A DNA stretch of 7,249 nucleotides, from NCBI GenBank assembly GCA_003556985.1, contig PWPZ01000262.1:1-7249 (forward strand), read 5' to 3'. This DNA is from Bacteroidota bacterium (lineage in GTDB: Bacteria; Bacteroidota; Bacteroidia; Bacteroidales; PUMT01). Made by a program: the position numbers and the translations under genes. Shown in pieces: positions 1 to 6,952 of the stretch. The notes beneath the pieces are model-generated. The model was given only the letters and a program-made list of their open reading frames with translations. It was not told the origin of the DNA and made no database searches. Each line of letters begins with the position of its first letter. Within the stretch, counting starts at the first letter, position 1.

Positions 1-760
1 CTGAATCGGGTTTGCCGGCCGTGAACAAAGGGATGATATTCGAATCGAGACACGCTTTTCGTGTCACGGTCCCAATACAGGCGACCCTTAGAGACTCATT
101 GTCGACCCCCGTTCCCCTTGTTGCCGAAAGGAAATTTTTTACTGCCGAGGGACTGAAAAAAAAGATTATGTTGTACGTGTCGTTAATAATATGACGGAGC
201 ACAGGTTGTATTATCGTCTCAGGCATTACGGTGTGATAAAGGTTTATTCTGTTTATATCACTGAACAGGCTCAACTTACCGGTAAATATCCCGGGCGAGA
301 GTTTACCCGTAGGCCACAGCACCCTGGGATGGCTTCCTGAAAAAAGAGCAGATAATTCATCGGCAAAGCCGGCTGCATTTGAGCGCCGGCTTATGAACCG
401 GGGTTCAATACCATATTCTTCTGCGATCTTTGCTGTTTTGCTTCCAATTGAAGCTATTGAAACTCCCGGGGGTAATTCATAGGACCCGGCTATATTCCTG
501 TACTCTTCCATAAAATATCTTACCCCGTTGCCGCTGGTAAATATTATCCAGTCGAATGTTCCTGCCTTTTCAAGGGTGTTGCGCCCGGTTTCGGAAATAT
601 CTGCCGGCTTTATTTCAATCATGGGCATTTCCAGCAGTTCGGCTCCCGCACTGCCAAAATACTTTTTCAGGCCGTCCGACAGGCTTTTTGGACGGGTGGA
701 AATAAAAAGTCTTCCCCTCAAAACCTCCTGTGGACTTTTGGTTGAATTTCCCACGATCAT
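1..760 (-). CDS. hemD: Uroporphyrinogen-III synthase HemD (3' end off the left edge)
   Basis: Cyclises hydroxymethylbilane, with inversion of ring D, to uroporphyrinogen III in the cytoplasm; it takes over the unstable product of HemC, encoded just upstream. I translated the minus strand from 760 to the window edge and found 253 codons with no stop. Family landmarks are visible: an N-terminal strand plus turn, LFISTRPK (residues 18-25), the FTSGNGV element (74-80), IASIGSKTA (102-110), FFSPSAVKNF (201-210) and a second IGTVT segment (229-233). These fit the two-domain HemD fold. HemD proteins usually have about 245-270 residues, so only a short tail should be missing. The start is uncertain: ATG at 760 is used here, an in-frame ATG lies at 784, and a TTG at 721 sits right after an AGGAGG string. 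Sequence conservation within this family is weak, so the identification also leans on position after hemA-hemC. Confidence 0.88.
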   Translation of the reverse strand, partial: MIVGNSTKSPQEVLRGRLFISTRPKSLSDGLKKYFGSAGAELLEMPMIEIKPADISETGRNTLEKAGTFDWIIFTSGNGVRYFMEEYRNIAGSYELPPGVSIASIGSKTAKIAEEYGIEPRFISRRSNAAGFADELSALFSGSHPRVLWPTGKLSPGIFTGKLSLFSDINRINLYHTVMPETIIQPVLRHIINDTYNIIFFFSPSAVKNFLSATRGTGVDNESLRVACIGTVTRKACLDSNIIPLFTAGKPDS

Positions 761-941
761 ATTCGCTTTAGATTTGAATAACATACAACTGGTATGATGT
801 AAAATACCATTTGATGAGGCCACTAAGATAACAAAAATCAGGGTAACAACAGAGCTATGGTTTCTTTGCAGGAGAGAAATGGCTGAACGACAGGGGGGAT
901 TATTCGGAATTTAAAATAGAACGGTGAACGGATAAAAGAAT

Positions 942-1865
942 TCAGCTGTTTCTGATACCGGCCAGGATTTTGTCGCCTCCTCTTTTCAATAATTTTTCAG
1001 CAAGGTCTGTTCCCAGCTTTTCGGGGTCTGAAGCTTTTCCTGCGATTTCGTCTTCAATATATTCTTTCCCGTCGGTGCTGGATACAAATCCGGAGAGGGA
1101 CAAATCTGTTTTATCCAGAACAGTGAAGCAGCCGACCGGCACCAGGCATCCGCCTTCCAGAGTGCGCATGAAAGCTCTTTCGGCAATAATTGACGTCCAG
1201 GTTGGGCGGTGATTGATCTTTTCAAGAAAAGAATTGATATGCCTGTCGCCGGCCCTGGTCTCCAGGCCGAGTGCACCCTGGCTCACCGCAGGCATAAACC
1301 TGTCAGGCGAAAGGATTTCGGTTACATGGTGTTCCAGTCCCATCCTTTTTAAGCCTGCCAGTGCCATGATCATGGCGTCACAATGGCCAGACTCCATTTT
1401 TTGTATCCGGGCATTGATATTCCCCCTGATATCGATAATCTTCAGATTGTTGTTATAACGAAGAAGGCTGGCTCTTCTTCTCAGGCTTGAAGTGGCAACC
1501 GTATCAACGGGGGTCAGCTCTTCCAGCCGTTTTTTGTTCCTGCTGACCAGGGCATCACGCCGGTCTTCCCGTTCGGTCACGGCACCAAGAAGTAGTCCGC
1601 CAGGCAAACTGGTGGGTATATCCTTAAGGCTGTGAACGGCGATATCTATCTCGTTTCGCAGAAGCGCCAGTTCCAGCTCCTTGGTGAACAATCCCTTATC
1701 GCCAATTTTTGAAAGGGCCACATCAAGAATTTTGTCTCCTTTTGTCTTGATAATAACAATTTCAACAGCCATAGCGGGCATGGCAGCTGTTATAACATTT
1801 TTAACCAGTCCTGCCTGGTAAAGGGCAAGCTGGCTGCCTCTGGTGCCAATTCTTATACTCTTCAT
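942..1865 (-). CDS. hemC: Porphobilinogen deaminase / hydroxymethylbilane synthase HemC
   Basis: Joins four porphobilinogen molecules into the linear tetrapyrrole hydroxymethylbilane in the cytoplasm. The 307 residues match the usual family length. Visible motifs in order are the N-terminal RIGTRGSQLAL (5-15), the catalytic loop HSLKDIP (78-84) with Asp82 equivalent to the catalytic aspartate of E. coli HemC (Asp84), SSLRRR (126-131) and RGNINAR (147-153) with substrate-binding arginines, QGALGLE (196-202), and LEGGCLVPVG (236-245), where Cys240 should carry the dipyrromethane cofactor. No key residue is missing. The ATG at 1865 directly precedes the conserved first strand, so the start is firm. 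It lies 29 bases downstream of hemA and is probably co-transcribed with it; hemD follows. No Shine-Dalgarno sequence is obvious before the start. Confidence 0.97.
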   Translation of the reverse strand: MKSIRIGTRGSQLALYQAGLVKNVITAAMPAMAVEIVIIKTKGDKILDVALSKIGDKGLFTKELELALLRNEIDIAVHSLKDIPTSLPGGLLLGAVTEREDRRDALVSRNKKRLEELTPVDTVATSSLRRRASLLRYNNNLKIIDIRGNINARIQKMESGHCDAMIMALAGLKRMGLEHHVTEILSPDRFMPAVSQGALGLETRAGDRHINSFLEKINHRPTWTSIIAERAFMRTLEGGCLVPVGCFTVLDKTDLSLSGFVSSTDGKEYIEDEIAGKASDPEKLGTDLAEKLLKRGGDKILAGIRNS

Positions 1866-1894
1866 TCAGATAATTCAGTAAAAAAGTCCACGAT

Positions 1895-3151
1895 CTAATC
1901 CTCATGGATTTTAAACAGCTCCTTGATTTTTTTCAGTTCCGATACATCCTGTTGGCCATTGGACAATTTCTTCAGACTTTTTATCAAAAGCCTGGAATAC
2001 TTCTGACTCAGCCTGTCGCTATACTCTTTGATAAGTAAGAATTCTTCAGGGGAATAACACTTCCGGGAATTGGAAAGTTCCTGTTCCTGAACCTGCTGCA
2101 GGTTAGTGGTGATAGTTTTAATAATACTCCTTAATTTCCGGTTATTGAACCATTGAAGGTATTCTGCGGTCATAACGTCTATAATCTCTTCGGCTTGGGC
2201 CAGGCTTTCGGTCCTCATGCGGGTAGTCTTGTCGGTAACCACCTGCAAATCATCCACTCCCATTAGATTTATGTTCTTTATTTCACCTGCCGATTCATCA
2301 ATATTCCGGGGAACAGAAAGATCTATCAACATCTGGGGCTCTGAACGGGTGCCGGCATAGGATTTAACATCGGAATAGGATATTATATGTTTCCCGGCAT
2401 TGGTCGCTGTAATTATTATGTCACTTTCTGCAAAATACTTTGAACACTCCTCGAATGGAATGACAGTCCCGCCGATTTTGCCGGCCAGGCATTCGGCCGA
2501 TTTTAAGGTGCGGTTTGAAATAATGAAATTCCGGCCGCCTCTTTTTTTCACATGGTTCAGGGCTTTCTCACCGGCTTCTCCGGTACCGATAAGCAATACT
2601 TTCTTATCCTTTATATCACCAAGTTTATCTATGCACAGGTCTGTTGCAACATAGCTGATTGAGGTGGCGCCTTTTTGAATGTTGGTTTCACTCCTTACCC
2701 GCTTGCTGGTTTCAAATGATTTCTGAAACAGGCGCATCAGGACTGCATCGGTAAGAGCCAGTTTTGTACACAGCAAATAGGCTTCCTTGACCTGGTTTAC
2801 AATCTGTACTTCTCCTACGAGCATAGAGTCAACCCCGGAAGTAACCCTGAAAAGATGCTTGATTGCAGCCGATTTTTTGTACGAATAAAAGGACCCCGAA
2901 TAGTCTTCATTGCAATCCAGAAAATCATGAAGGATGTCAATAATTATGGCCGACTCTTCCTTGTGGCATGAACTTTTAGTATAGAAATAAACTTCCGTTC
3001 TGTTGCAGGTGGAAAATATGAGTATTTCAAGGATATTTGTTTTTTGCAGAATTTCTTCGGAAAGAGGTCCGACCATATTTCCGGAAATATAGAAGCTTTC
3101 CCTGATATCTACACTGGCTGTTTTATGATTTATTCCTAATACAGCTATCAT
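1895..3151 (-). CDS. hemA: Glutamyl-tRNA reductase HemA
   Basis: Reduces glutamyl-tRNA(Glu) with NADPH to glutamate-1-semialdehyde, the first committed step of the C5 route to tetrapyrroles; cytoplasmic. The 418 residues agree with the family. The N-terminal catalytic domain has GINHKTA (6-12) and STCNRTEVY (47-55), in which Cys49 is the expected thioester nucleophile, followed by HLFRVTSGVDSMLVGE (99-114) containing a conserved histidine (His99). The linker helix and NADPH domain follow, with the nucleotide loop GTGEAG (189-194) after VLLI, and SNRT some 20 residues later. The C-terminal part, from about residue 320, is helical and charged as expected for the dimerisation domain. ATG at 3151 sits directly before the first conserved strand. 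This is the first gene of the apparent hemA-hemC-hemD run, with 212 bases of non-coding DNA upstream. Confidence 0.97.
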   Translation of the reverse strand: MIAVLGINHKTASVDIRESFYISGNMVGPLSEEILQKTNILEILIFSTCNRTEVYFYTKSSCHKEESAIIIDILHDFLDCNEDYSGSFYSYKKSAAIKHLFRVTSGVDSMLVGEVQIVNQVKEAYLLCTKLALTDAVLMRLFQKSFETSKRVRSETNIQKGATSISYVATDLCIDKLGDIKDKKVLLIGTGEAGEKALNHVKKRGGRNFIISNRTLKSAECLAGKIGGTVIPFEECSKYFAESDIIITATNAGKHIISYSDVKSYAGTRSEPQMLIDLSVPRNIDESAGEIKNINLMGVDDLQVVTDKTTRMRTESLAQAEEIIDVMTAEYLQWFNNRKLRSIIKTITTNLQQVQEQELSNSRKCYSPEEFLLIKEYSDRLSQKYSRLLIKSLKKLSNGQQDVSELKKIKELFKIHED

Positions 3152-3224
3152 ATCTGATTTATCACTGTTTAAAATGCTAAACCAAGCATTTGTTTATTAT
3201 TATGCGCAATTCGGCTTCCGGACT

Positions 3225-3255
3225 TATTTATATGTCTTATAATCAGAGGCACAAA
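3225..3255 (-). promoter_or_regulatory. Candidate promoter for hemA-hemC-hemD
   Basis: Reading the minus strand, TTTG (3255-3252) is followed after 19 bases by TATAAATA (3232-3225). Established knowledge: the primary sigma factor of Bacteroidota prefers TTTG, then 19-21 bases, then TAnnTTTG. The upstream element and spacing match; the downstream element shares only the TA and part of the T-rich half. Transcription would begin roughly 65-70 bases before the hemA ATG. This is a by-eye match in AT-rich DNA, so chance is a real alternative. Confidence 0.3.
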
Positions 3256-3319
3256 ACCCGGGTGTCGTAGAACGTGCCATACGGCCGGCGCTTAATTGCA
3301 ATCCTGTAAAAATAATGAA

Positions 3320-3347
3320 TCAAACGGTCAAACTGCAATATGTTTGA
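3320..3347. repeat. Short direct repeat and small inverted repeat downstream of the TPR lipoprotein gene
   Basis: TCAAAC occurs at 3320-3325 and again at 3328-3333, separated by GG, and is followed by its inverted copy GTTTGA at 3342-3347. The second and third copies could form a 6-bp stem with an 8-base loop just after the lipoprotein gene. The stem is AT-rich and no T-run follows on the minus strand, so it is a poor intrinsic terminator. It could be a weak 3'-end structure, a protein site, or chance. Confidence 0.25.
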
Positions 3348-3363
3348 AAATTTCTGAGGAATT

Positions 3364-4251
3364 TTAGTTTGCTCTCCTGCGGTAGTATTCAGCCCTTTCA
3401 TCATTTCCGAACCGGATATATATGTTCATGAGGTAAGTGGCATACTGAGGATCCTGCTCATTTTCGTAAAGCCGTTCAAAATAATCACGCGCAGTTCTAA
3501 GCTTGTCGTTTATTTCATCAAGAGCATCGAGCAGTTGCCTGTATTGTCTTCTGGTTTTTTCCTGTTCATACGCTTTCATTTCCTGCTGGTAACGGTTTTC
3601 AGCTTCCCAGAATGTCTTTTCTGCAATATACTCCAGGGCGGTTTTGTTATCCCTGTCGATGGCCAGGAGCCTGTGGGCAATATCTTCAAGTTTTTCTTCA
3701 CGATCCAGCCGTTTATTCAGCATAAAATATCCCTCAAGGAGGCCGGGATGTTCTTTAGCCATATTTTCAATCAACGGCCATATTTCCAGGGCATTATCAT
3801 GGTTGTTGCTTTCAAGATACGTTTCGAATAACCTTTTCCTGACTTCTCCGATTCTTTCCCCTTCAGGATAATTATCATTATATGCTTCCAGATTGGTTAT
3901 TTCAAGTGAAAGGTTATCGATTTTCCTGTAGGTCGTGGCAAGTATATAATAACTTCTTTCAGTGGTATGGTTGTTCCTGTGCGCAAGCTGGAGATATTCG
4001 ATTGTTTTCCTGTTATGTCCGGTTTCATATGCAGCCATTCCGGCATTGTAATAAGTGTTGCCGCTCACATCATGTCCCCTGTCGTTCTTCAGATCTATGA
4101 TCTCTTCATAGTAAAATAACGCCTCTTCAAACTTCTCATTGTCATAAGCTTCCCCTGCTTCTGACTGCAGTTCACTTACCCTCTGGGATATACCACAGCC
4201 GGAAAATAAAATCACCGGAATCAATAAAAAAAGATATTTGTAATAAAGCAC
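3364..4251 (-). CDS. TPR-containing lipoprotein of unknown function
   Basis: The 295-residue protein begins with a lysine (residue 5), a hydrophobic stretch (7-16) and the lipobox LFSGC, so Cys19 should be lipidated after export. The residues after it (GISQR) are not acidic, which argues against the acid-rich surface-export signal known in Bacteroidota and suggests a periplasm-facing anchor; this is inference. The body is helical. TPR-like units lie at about 29-56 (AYDNEKFEEALFYYEEII), 65-94 (YYNAGMAAYETG) and 98-131 (YYILATTYRK), followed by more degenerate repeats and a highly charged helix region from about 213 to the end. TPR lipoproteins usually act as protein-protein adaptors; no enzyme motif is visible. 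The start is GTG at 4251, the first codon that gives a complete signal peptide. The gene stands between the haem genes and the sulfatase group, about 180-210 bases from each neighbour, and its link to either is unknown. I do not recognise it as BamD. Confidence 0.88.
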   Translation of the reverse strand: MLYYKYLFLLIPVILFSGCGISQRVSELQSEAGEAYDNEKFEEALFYYEEIIDLKNDRGHDVSGNTYYNAGMAAYETGHNRKTIEYLQLAHRNNHTTERSYYILATTYRKIDNLSLEITNLEAYNDNYPEGERIGEVRKRLFETYLESNNHDNALEIWPLIENMAKEHPGLLEGYFMLNKRLDREEKLEDIAHRLLAIDRDNKTALEYIAEKTFWEAENRYQQEMKAYEQEKTRRQYRQLLDALDEINDKLRTARDYFERLYENEQDPQYATYLMNIYIRFGNDERAEYYRRRAN

Positions 4252-4313
4252 CTGGTCGTTATTTTGTTAATATTTATTTATTTGATTTTATTATAAAGCA
4301 ACTACCAAAGTTA

Positions 4314-4327
4314 ATGCCAAATGGCAT
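4314..4327. repeat. Perfect inverted repeat between the deacetylase and lipoprotein genes
   Basis: ATGCCA (4314-4319), a two-base spacer AA, then TGGCAT (4322-4327). It lies in the AT-rich 180-base gap, about 63 bases upstream of the lipoprotein start and about 105 bases past the deacetylase stop. With only two loop bases it is a poor hairpin; a small dimer-binding operator is the alternative. A loose TTGGCA-N19-TATAAT pair for the lipoprotein gene (minus strand, 4320-4290) overlaps its right half. Chance is possible at this length. Confidence 0.25.
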
Positions 4328-4431
4328 TCTCCTGGAAGGAAGAGTTATTATAGATAGTTTAACGGATATAATCCCGTACGATTATCCGATTGGAATTAAT
4401 TATTACAAAGGTACCGTAAAATTATATAGTT

Positions 4432-5310
4432 TCACTCGTCCAGCATGGGGAAGAGCCGCCTTATTTCGTTCTCATCAGGCTGTTTCCCGTATTCGCATAT
4501 TTCGAATGACTCGGTAACCTTAACATTTGCTGCCCGTTCCCTGCCATACCACTTTACCAGACTTTCATACTTTGCCCCGGTCATCGGACTTTTACTCATC
4601 CCGGCAAGCCAGCTTAATCGGTCCGGCTCAGATTCCGGTACCTGATCGAGACTTTTGGCAATCCAGGGCTGCCATTCGAAGAACTGGGTTTCATGCGCTG
4701 CCATGCCATAAATTTTTCCTTCAAAGGAACCGGTGATATCTACTACAATATCCGGCTGAAAGGGCAGGGGCTTCCGGAAATTATCCTCAAAATAGAGGAA
4801 GAGGGGGTTCTCCTTCAGCGGGGGCTCATCGGGTACAACATTGGGCACGATTACCATATAGGCAGCATCCTGCATCAGTATCGCCGAATTACGGCGGTCG
4901 GGGTGCAAGGCGCTGGTACGGTGTCCAATCACTATATCGGCGTTATACCTGCGGATTATCCTGATTATCTCTTCCCGTATTTCAATGGCTGGATACAGCT
5001 TCCCGTCGGGATTGTCCATCACTATATATTCGACACCAAACCGTCTGCCGGCTTCCTGCGCTTCCAGGTATCGCTTTTGTGCCAGTTCTTCTCCTCCAAT
5101 ATCCTGGTGACCGGCATCGCCATTGGTTATTGAGACAAAAACCACGTTATGGCCTCTTTTAATAAACTCAAGGGCAGTGCCGCCGGCCTGCTTGTCAGCA
5201 TCATCGGGATGTGACCCGAAAATTACCACGTTGATCTGTTCATCCCCTGATGCAGCTGATAGAAAGGGAAGACATAATGCTAAAATCAAAATTAATGTTA
5301 TCCTGTTCAT
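4432..5310 (-). CDS. Secreted PIG-L/LmbE-family deacetylase
   Basis: A zinc-dependent amidase-type hydrolase. Family members remove acetyl from N-acetylglucosamine-containing substrates (MshB, BshB, PIG-L), but the substrate here is not known. The 292 residues begin with a Sec signal peptide: hydrophobic 4-18, likely cleaved near the Ala-Ala-Ser at 19-21, with no usable lipobox. The mature part opens with strand NVVIFGSHPDDAD (27-39), followed by GG at 43-44. His34 and Asp37 are expected metal/catalytic positions, and the second metal motif is HPDRR (136-140). The usual HPDDxE glutamate is aspartate (Asp39) here. TNGDAGH (62-68) and HETQFF in the C-terminal half also fit the family. Export separates it from the cytoplasmic mycothiol and bacillithiol enzymes and suits glycan processing. 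The sulfatase gene lies 191 bases upstream on the same strand. ATG at 5310 gives a complete signal peptide. Confidence 0.9.
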   Translation of the reverse strand: MNRITLILILALCLPFLSAASGDEQINVVIFGSHPDDADKQAGGTALEFIKRGHNVVFVSITNGDAGHQDIGGEELAQKRYLEAQEAGRRFGVEYIVMDNPDGKLYPAIEIREEIIRIIRRYNADIVIGHRTSALHPDRRNSAILMQDAAYMVIVPNVVPDEPPLKENPLFLYFEDNFRKPLPFQPDIVVDITGSFEGKIYGMAAHETQFFEWQPWIAKSLDQVPESEPDRLSWLAGMSKSPMTGAKYESLVKWYGRERAANVKVTESFEICEYGKQPDENEIRRLFPMLDE

Positions 5311-5434
5311 AATTTTCGGGTTTTGTTAAACTTGTAATAACTCGTTCCTGGAAATTAACAATGTCCTGGCGGGGACTTGTGCCTGCGGCATATTGATTAA
5401 AACCTGCAACCATTTGTGCCCGGGTAGCGATAAT

Positions 5435-5455
5435 GACCGGGGGGGGCTGCCGGTC
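5435..5455. other. GC-rich hairpin with an eight-G run between sulfatase and deacetylase genes
   Basis: GACCGG (5435-5440) pairs perfectly with CCGGTC (5450-5455) around a nine-base loop, and the left arm runs into eight consecutive G (5439-5446; C on the coding strand). It lies about 47 bases past the sulfatase stop and about 125 bases before the deacetylase start. No T-run follows on the minus strand, so it is not a classical intrinsic terminator. It could slow transcription, protect the 3' end of the sulfatase message, or have no role. Confidence 0.35.
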
Positions 5456-5501
5456 GCGGCCAGCGGGCAGTGAATTGCAGCGGCAGTCCGGAAGGGCCGG
5501 C

Positions 5502-6884
5502 TCAGTCAAAAAACTTCTCTTTGTGTTCTTCCGCATACCGTAAAAGTTCACCCGCGATTTCCGGATATTCTTCAATGACATTTACTCTTTCATAGGGATC
5601 GTGTACCATATCGAACAGTGCGGTGTCTATTCTTTTCTGGATATATATTCCCGCCTGGCCGTCAATCCCGCCTTTCAGGGGATACCTGTAATCATGGGGA
5701 AGGTGAAGTTTCCATTTTCCGTCTGCGCTGAGCACTCCCTCGAAATTATTTATCATTGTAAAGCCATAATAGTCATGGGGATTTTCGGCGCCTTCACTTC
5801 CGGTTATAACATCCCACACATTTTTGCCGTCAATCTCATAATCAGGCAGCGGTGCTCCTGTCAGATATGAAATTGTCGGTAGTATATCGATCGACATAAA
5901 TGCCCGGTGGGAGACAGTACCGGGTTCCATTTGAGGTGGATACCTTATGATCAGGGGTGAACGTACTCCTCCGTCAAAGGTCGTCCCTTTCTCCCCCCTG
6001 TAGGGCGTCATGCCGGCATGGTTGCCATAGGAAAGCCAGGGGCCGTTGTCGGAGGTAAACATGACAATGGTGTTGTCGGCAATGCCGTTTTCTTTAAGGG
6101 CCTTCATGACTTCACCGACCGACCAGTCAAGTTCCATGATCACATCGCCGTAAAGGCCCGTACCGGATTTTCCTTCAAATTTATCACTTACAAACAGCGG
6201 GACATGAGGCTGGGGGTGAGCCAGATAAAGGAAGAAGGGTCTGTCATTGTTACGGTTTATAAAATCGACCGATTTTTCGGTAAACCATGTGGTGAACCAG
6301 GTCTGATCGTCGGCCGTTACCGAGTCGATGGTGATCTCCCCGTTATGCCAGTACTGCAGCGGCCATTGACCCCAAAACTCCGGTCTTTCCGGATGACCTG
6401 CCCACATATCGTTTGAGTACATTATACCGGCCGATTCGTCAAAGCCTCTTGCCGGAGGCCGCGTTTCGGGGTGATCGCCTACATGCCATTTACCAAAGAA
6501 ACCCGTTTTATAGCCAGACTGCCGGAGAAGCTCTCCTATGGTGGCAAATTCCGGATCCAGTCCCCGCTGCCTCGGTCCGTGCGCACCGAAAAGACCCACC
6601 CTCTCGGGATAGCAGCCTGTCAGCAATGCAGCCCTGGAAGCAGAACATACGGCCTGTGGCACGTAAAAAGTATAATAGGTTTTTCCCTCTTCGGCAAGTT
6701 GCCGTACATGGGGCGTGGGGTAGCGGGTCTCTGCAAAAGGCTGGAAGTCGGCCCAGCCTGCATCATCAAGGAAGATTATCACTATGTTGGGCTCTGACGG
6801 TTTTTCCGTATTGTCATGGCTGCATGCTGCCAGTCCGGGCACCAGCGCCATAAAGGTAAGTGTTCTTGTGAAGGGAGTTGTCAT
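5502..6884 (-). CDS. Lipoprotein sulfatase, formylglycine-dependent (S1 family)
   Basis: Hydrolyses a sulfate ester, probably on a sulfated glycan, outside the inner membrane. The 460 residues carry a signal peptide ending in the lipobox GLAAC (Cys21), so the enzyme should be membrane-anchored. The alkaline-phosphatase-like sulfatase fold shows its calcium ligands Asp40-Asp41 in FLDDAGW, the signature CSASR (80-84) whose Cys80 is the residue converted to formylglycine, then TGCYP (89-93), GKWH (131-134; Lys132, His134), PHVP (226-229; His227), SDNG (278-281; Asp279, Asn280) and RGEKG (296-300; Lys299). All catalytic positions that I can check are present. The signature has Ala rather than the commoner Pro at the third position; C-x-A-x-R is an accepted variant. 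Activity needs a maturase (anSME or FGE), not encoded in this window. A sulfatase-like gene fragment lies 68 bases upstream and the PIG-L deacetylase downstream, which suggests joint glycan trimming. The exact substrate cannot be read from sequence alone. Confidence 0.95.
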   Translation of the reverse strand: MTTPFTRTLTFMALVPGLAACSHDNTEKPSEPNIVIIFLDDAGWADFQPFAETRYPTPHVRQLAEEGKTYYTFYVPQAVCSASRAALLTGCYPERVGLFGAHGPRQRGLDPEFATIGELLRQSGYKTGFFGKWHVGDHPETRPPARGFDESAGIMYSNDMWAGHPERPEFWGQWPLQYWHNGEITIDSVTADDQTWFTTWFTEKSVDFINRNNDRPFFLYLAHPQPHVPLFVSDKFEGKSGTGLYGDVIMELDWSVGEVMKALKENGIADNTIVMFTSDNGPWLSYGNHAGMTPYRGEKGTTFDGGVRSPLIIRYPPQMEPGTVSHRAFMSIDILPTISYLTGAPLPDYEIDGKNVWDVITGSEGAENPHDYYGFTMINNFEGVLSADGKWKLHLPHDYRYPLKGGIDGQAGIYIQKRIDTALFDMVHDPYERVNVIEEYPEIAGELLRYAEEHKEKFFD

Positions 6885-6952
6885 AATTTAGTTTTAGTCA
6901 AGTGGTCGGGGGCTACCCGGAAATTATTGGTCGGACGGCAATAAGGCCGGCT

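Noticed and set aside
528..797. An 89-codon plus-strand open frame in the left part
   Set aside because: It is antisense to the hemD frame, which is continuous and carries HemD-like motifs.
3328..3347. Rho-independent terminator after the lipoprotein gene
   Set aside because: The stem is only 6 bp and AT-rich, and no T-run follows on the coding strand.
3364..4251. BamD identity for the TPR lipoprotein
   Set aside because: Lipobox plus TPR is too general, and I see no specific sequence match to the Bacteroidota BamD N-terminus that I can recall.
4252..4431. A small gene in the gap upstream of the lipoprotein gene (plus-strand frame 4314-4517)
   Set aside because: The frame starts in AT-rich non-coding DNA and runs antisense into the deacetylase 3' end; nothing in it supports coding.
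4693..5133. A 146-codon plus-strand open frame
   Set aside because: It lies entirely antisense to the deacetylase gene, which has intact family motifs, and shows no recognisable protein features.
5439..5446. The G-run as a phase-variation switch
   Set aside because: It is not inside a coding region, does not lie between recognisable promoter elements, and one sequence cannot show variation. Kept only as a low-interest observation.
5240..5581. A 113-codon minus-strand open frame spanning the sulfatase-deacetylase gap
   Set aside because: It overlaps the end of the sulfatase and the start of the deacetylase in another frame, and its translation (many Arg, Pro and Ser, no motif) looks like an out-of-frame reading. 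Both overlapped genes are well supported.
6018..6853. Plus-strand open frames of 132, 146 and 108 codons
   Set aside because: All are antisense to the sulfatase coding sequence, whose catalytic motifs establish the real frame.
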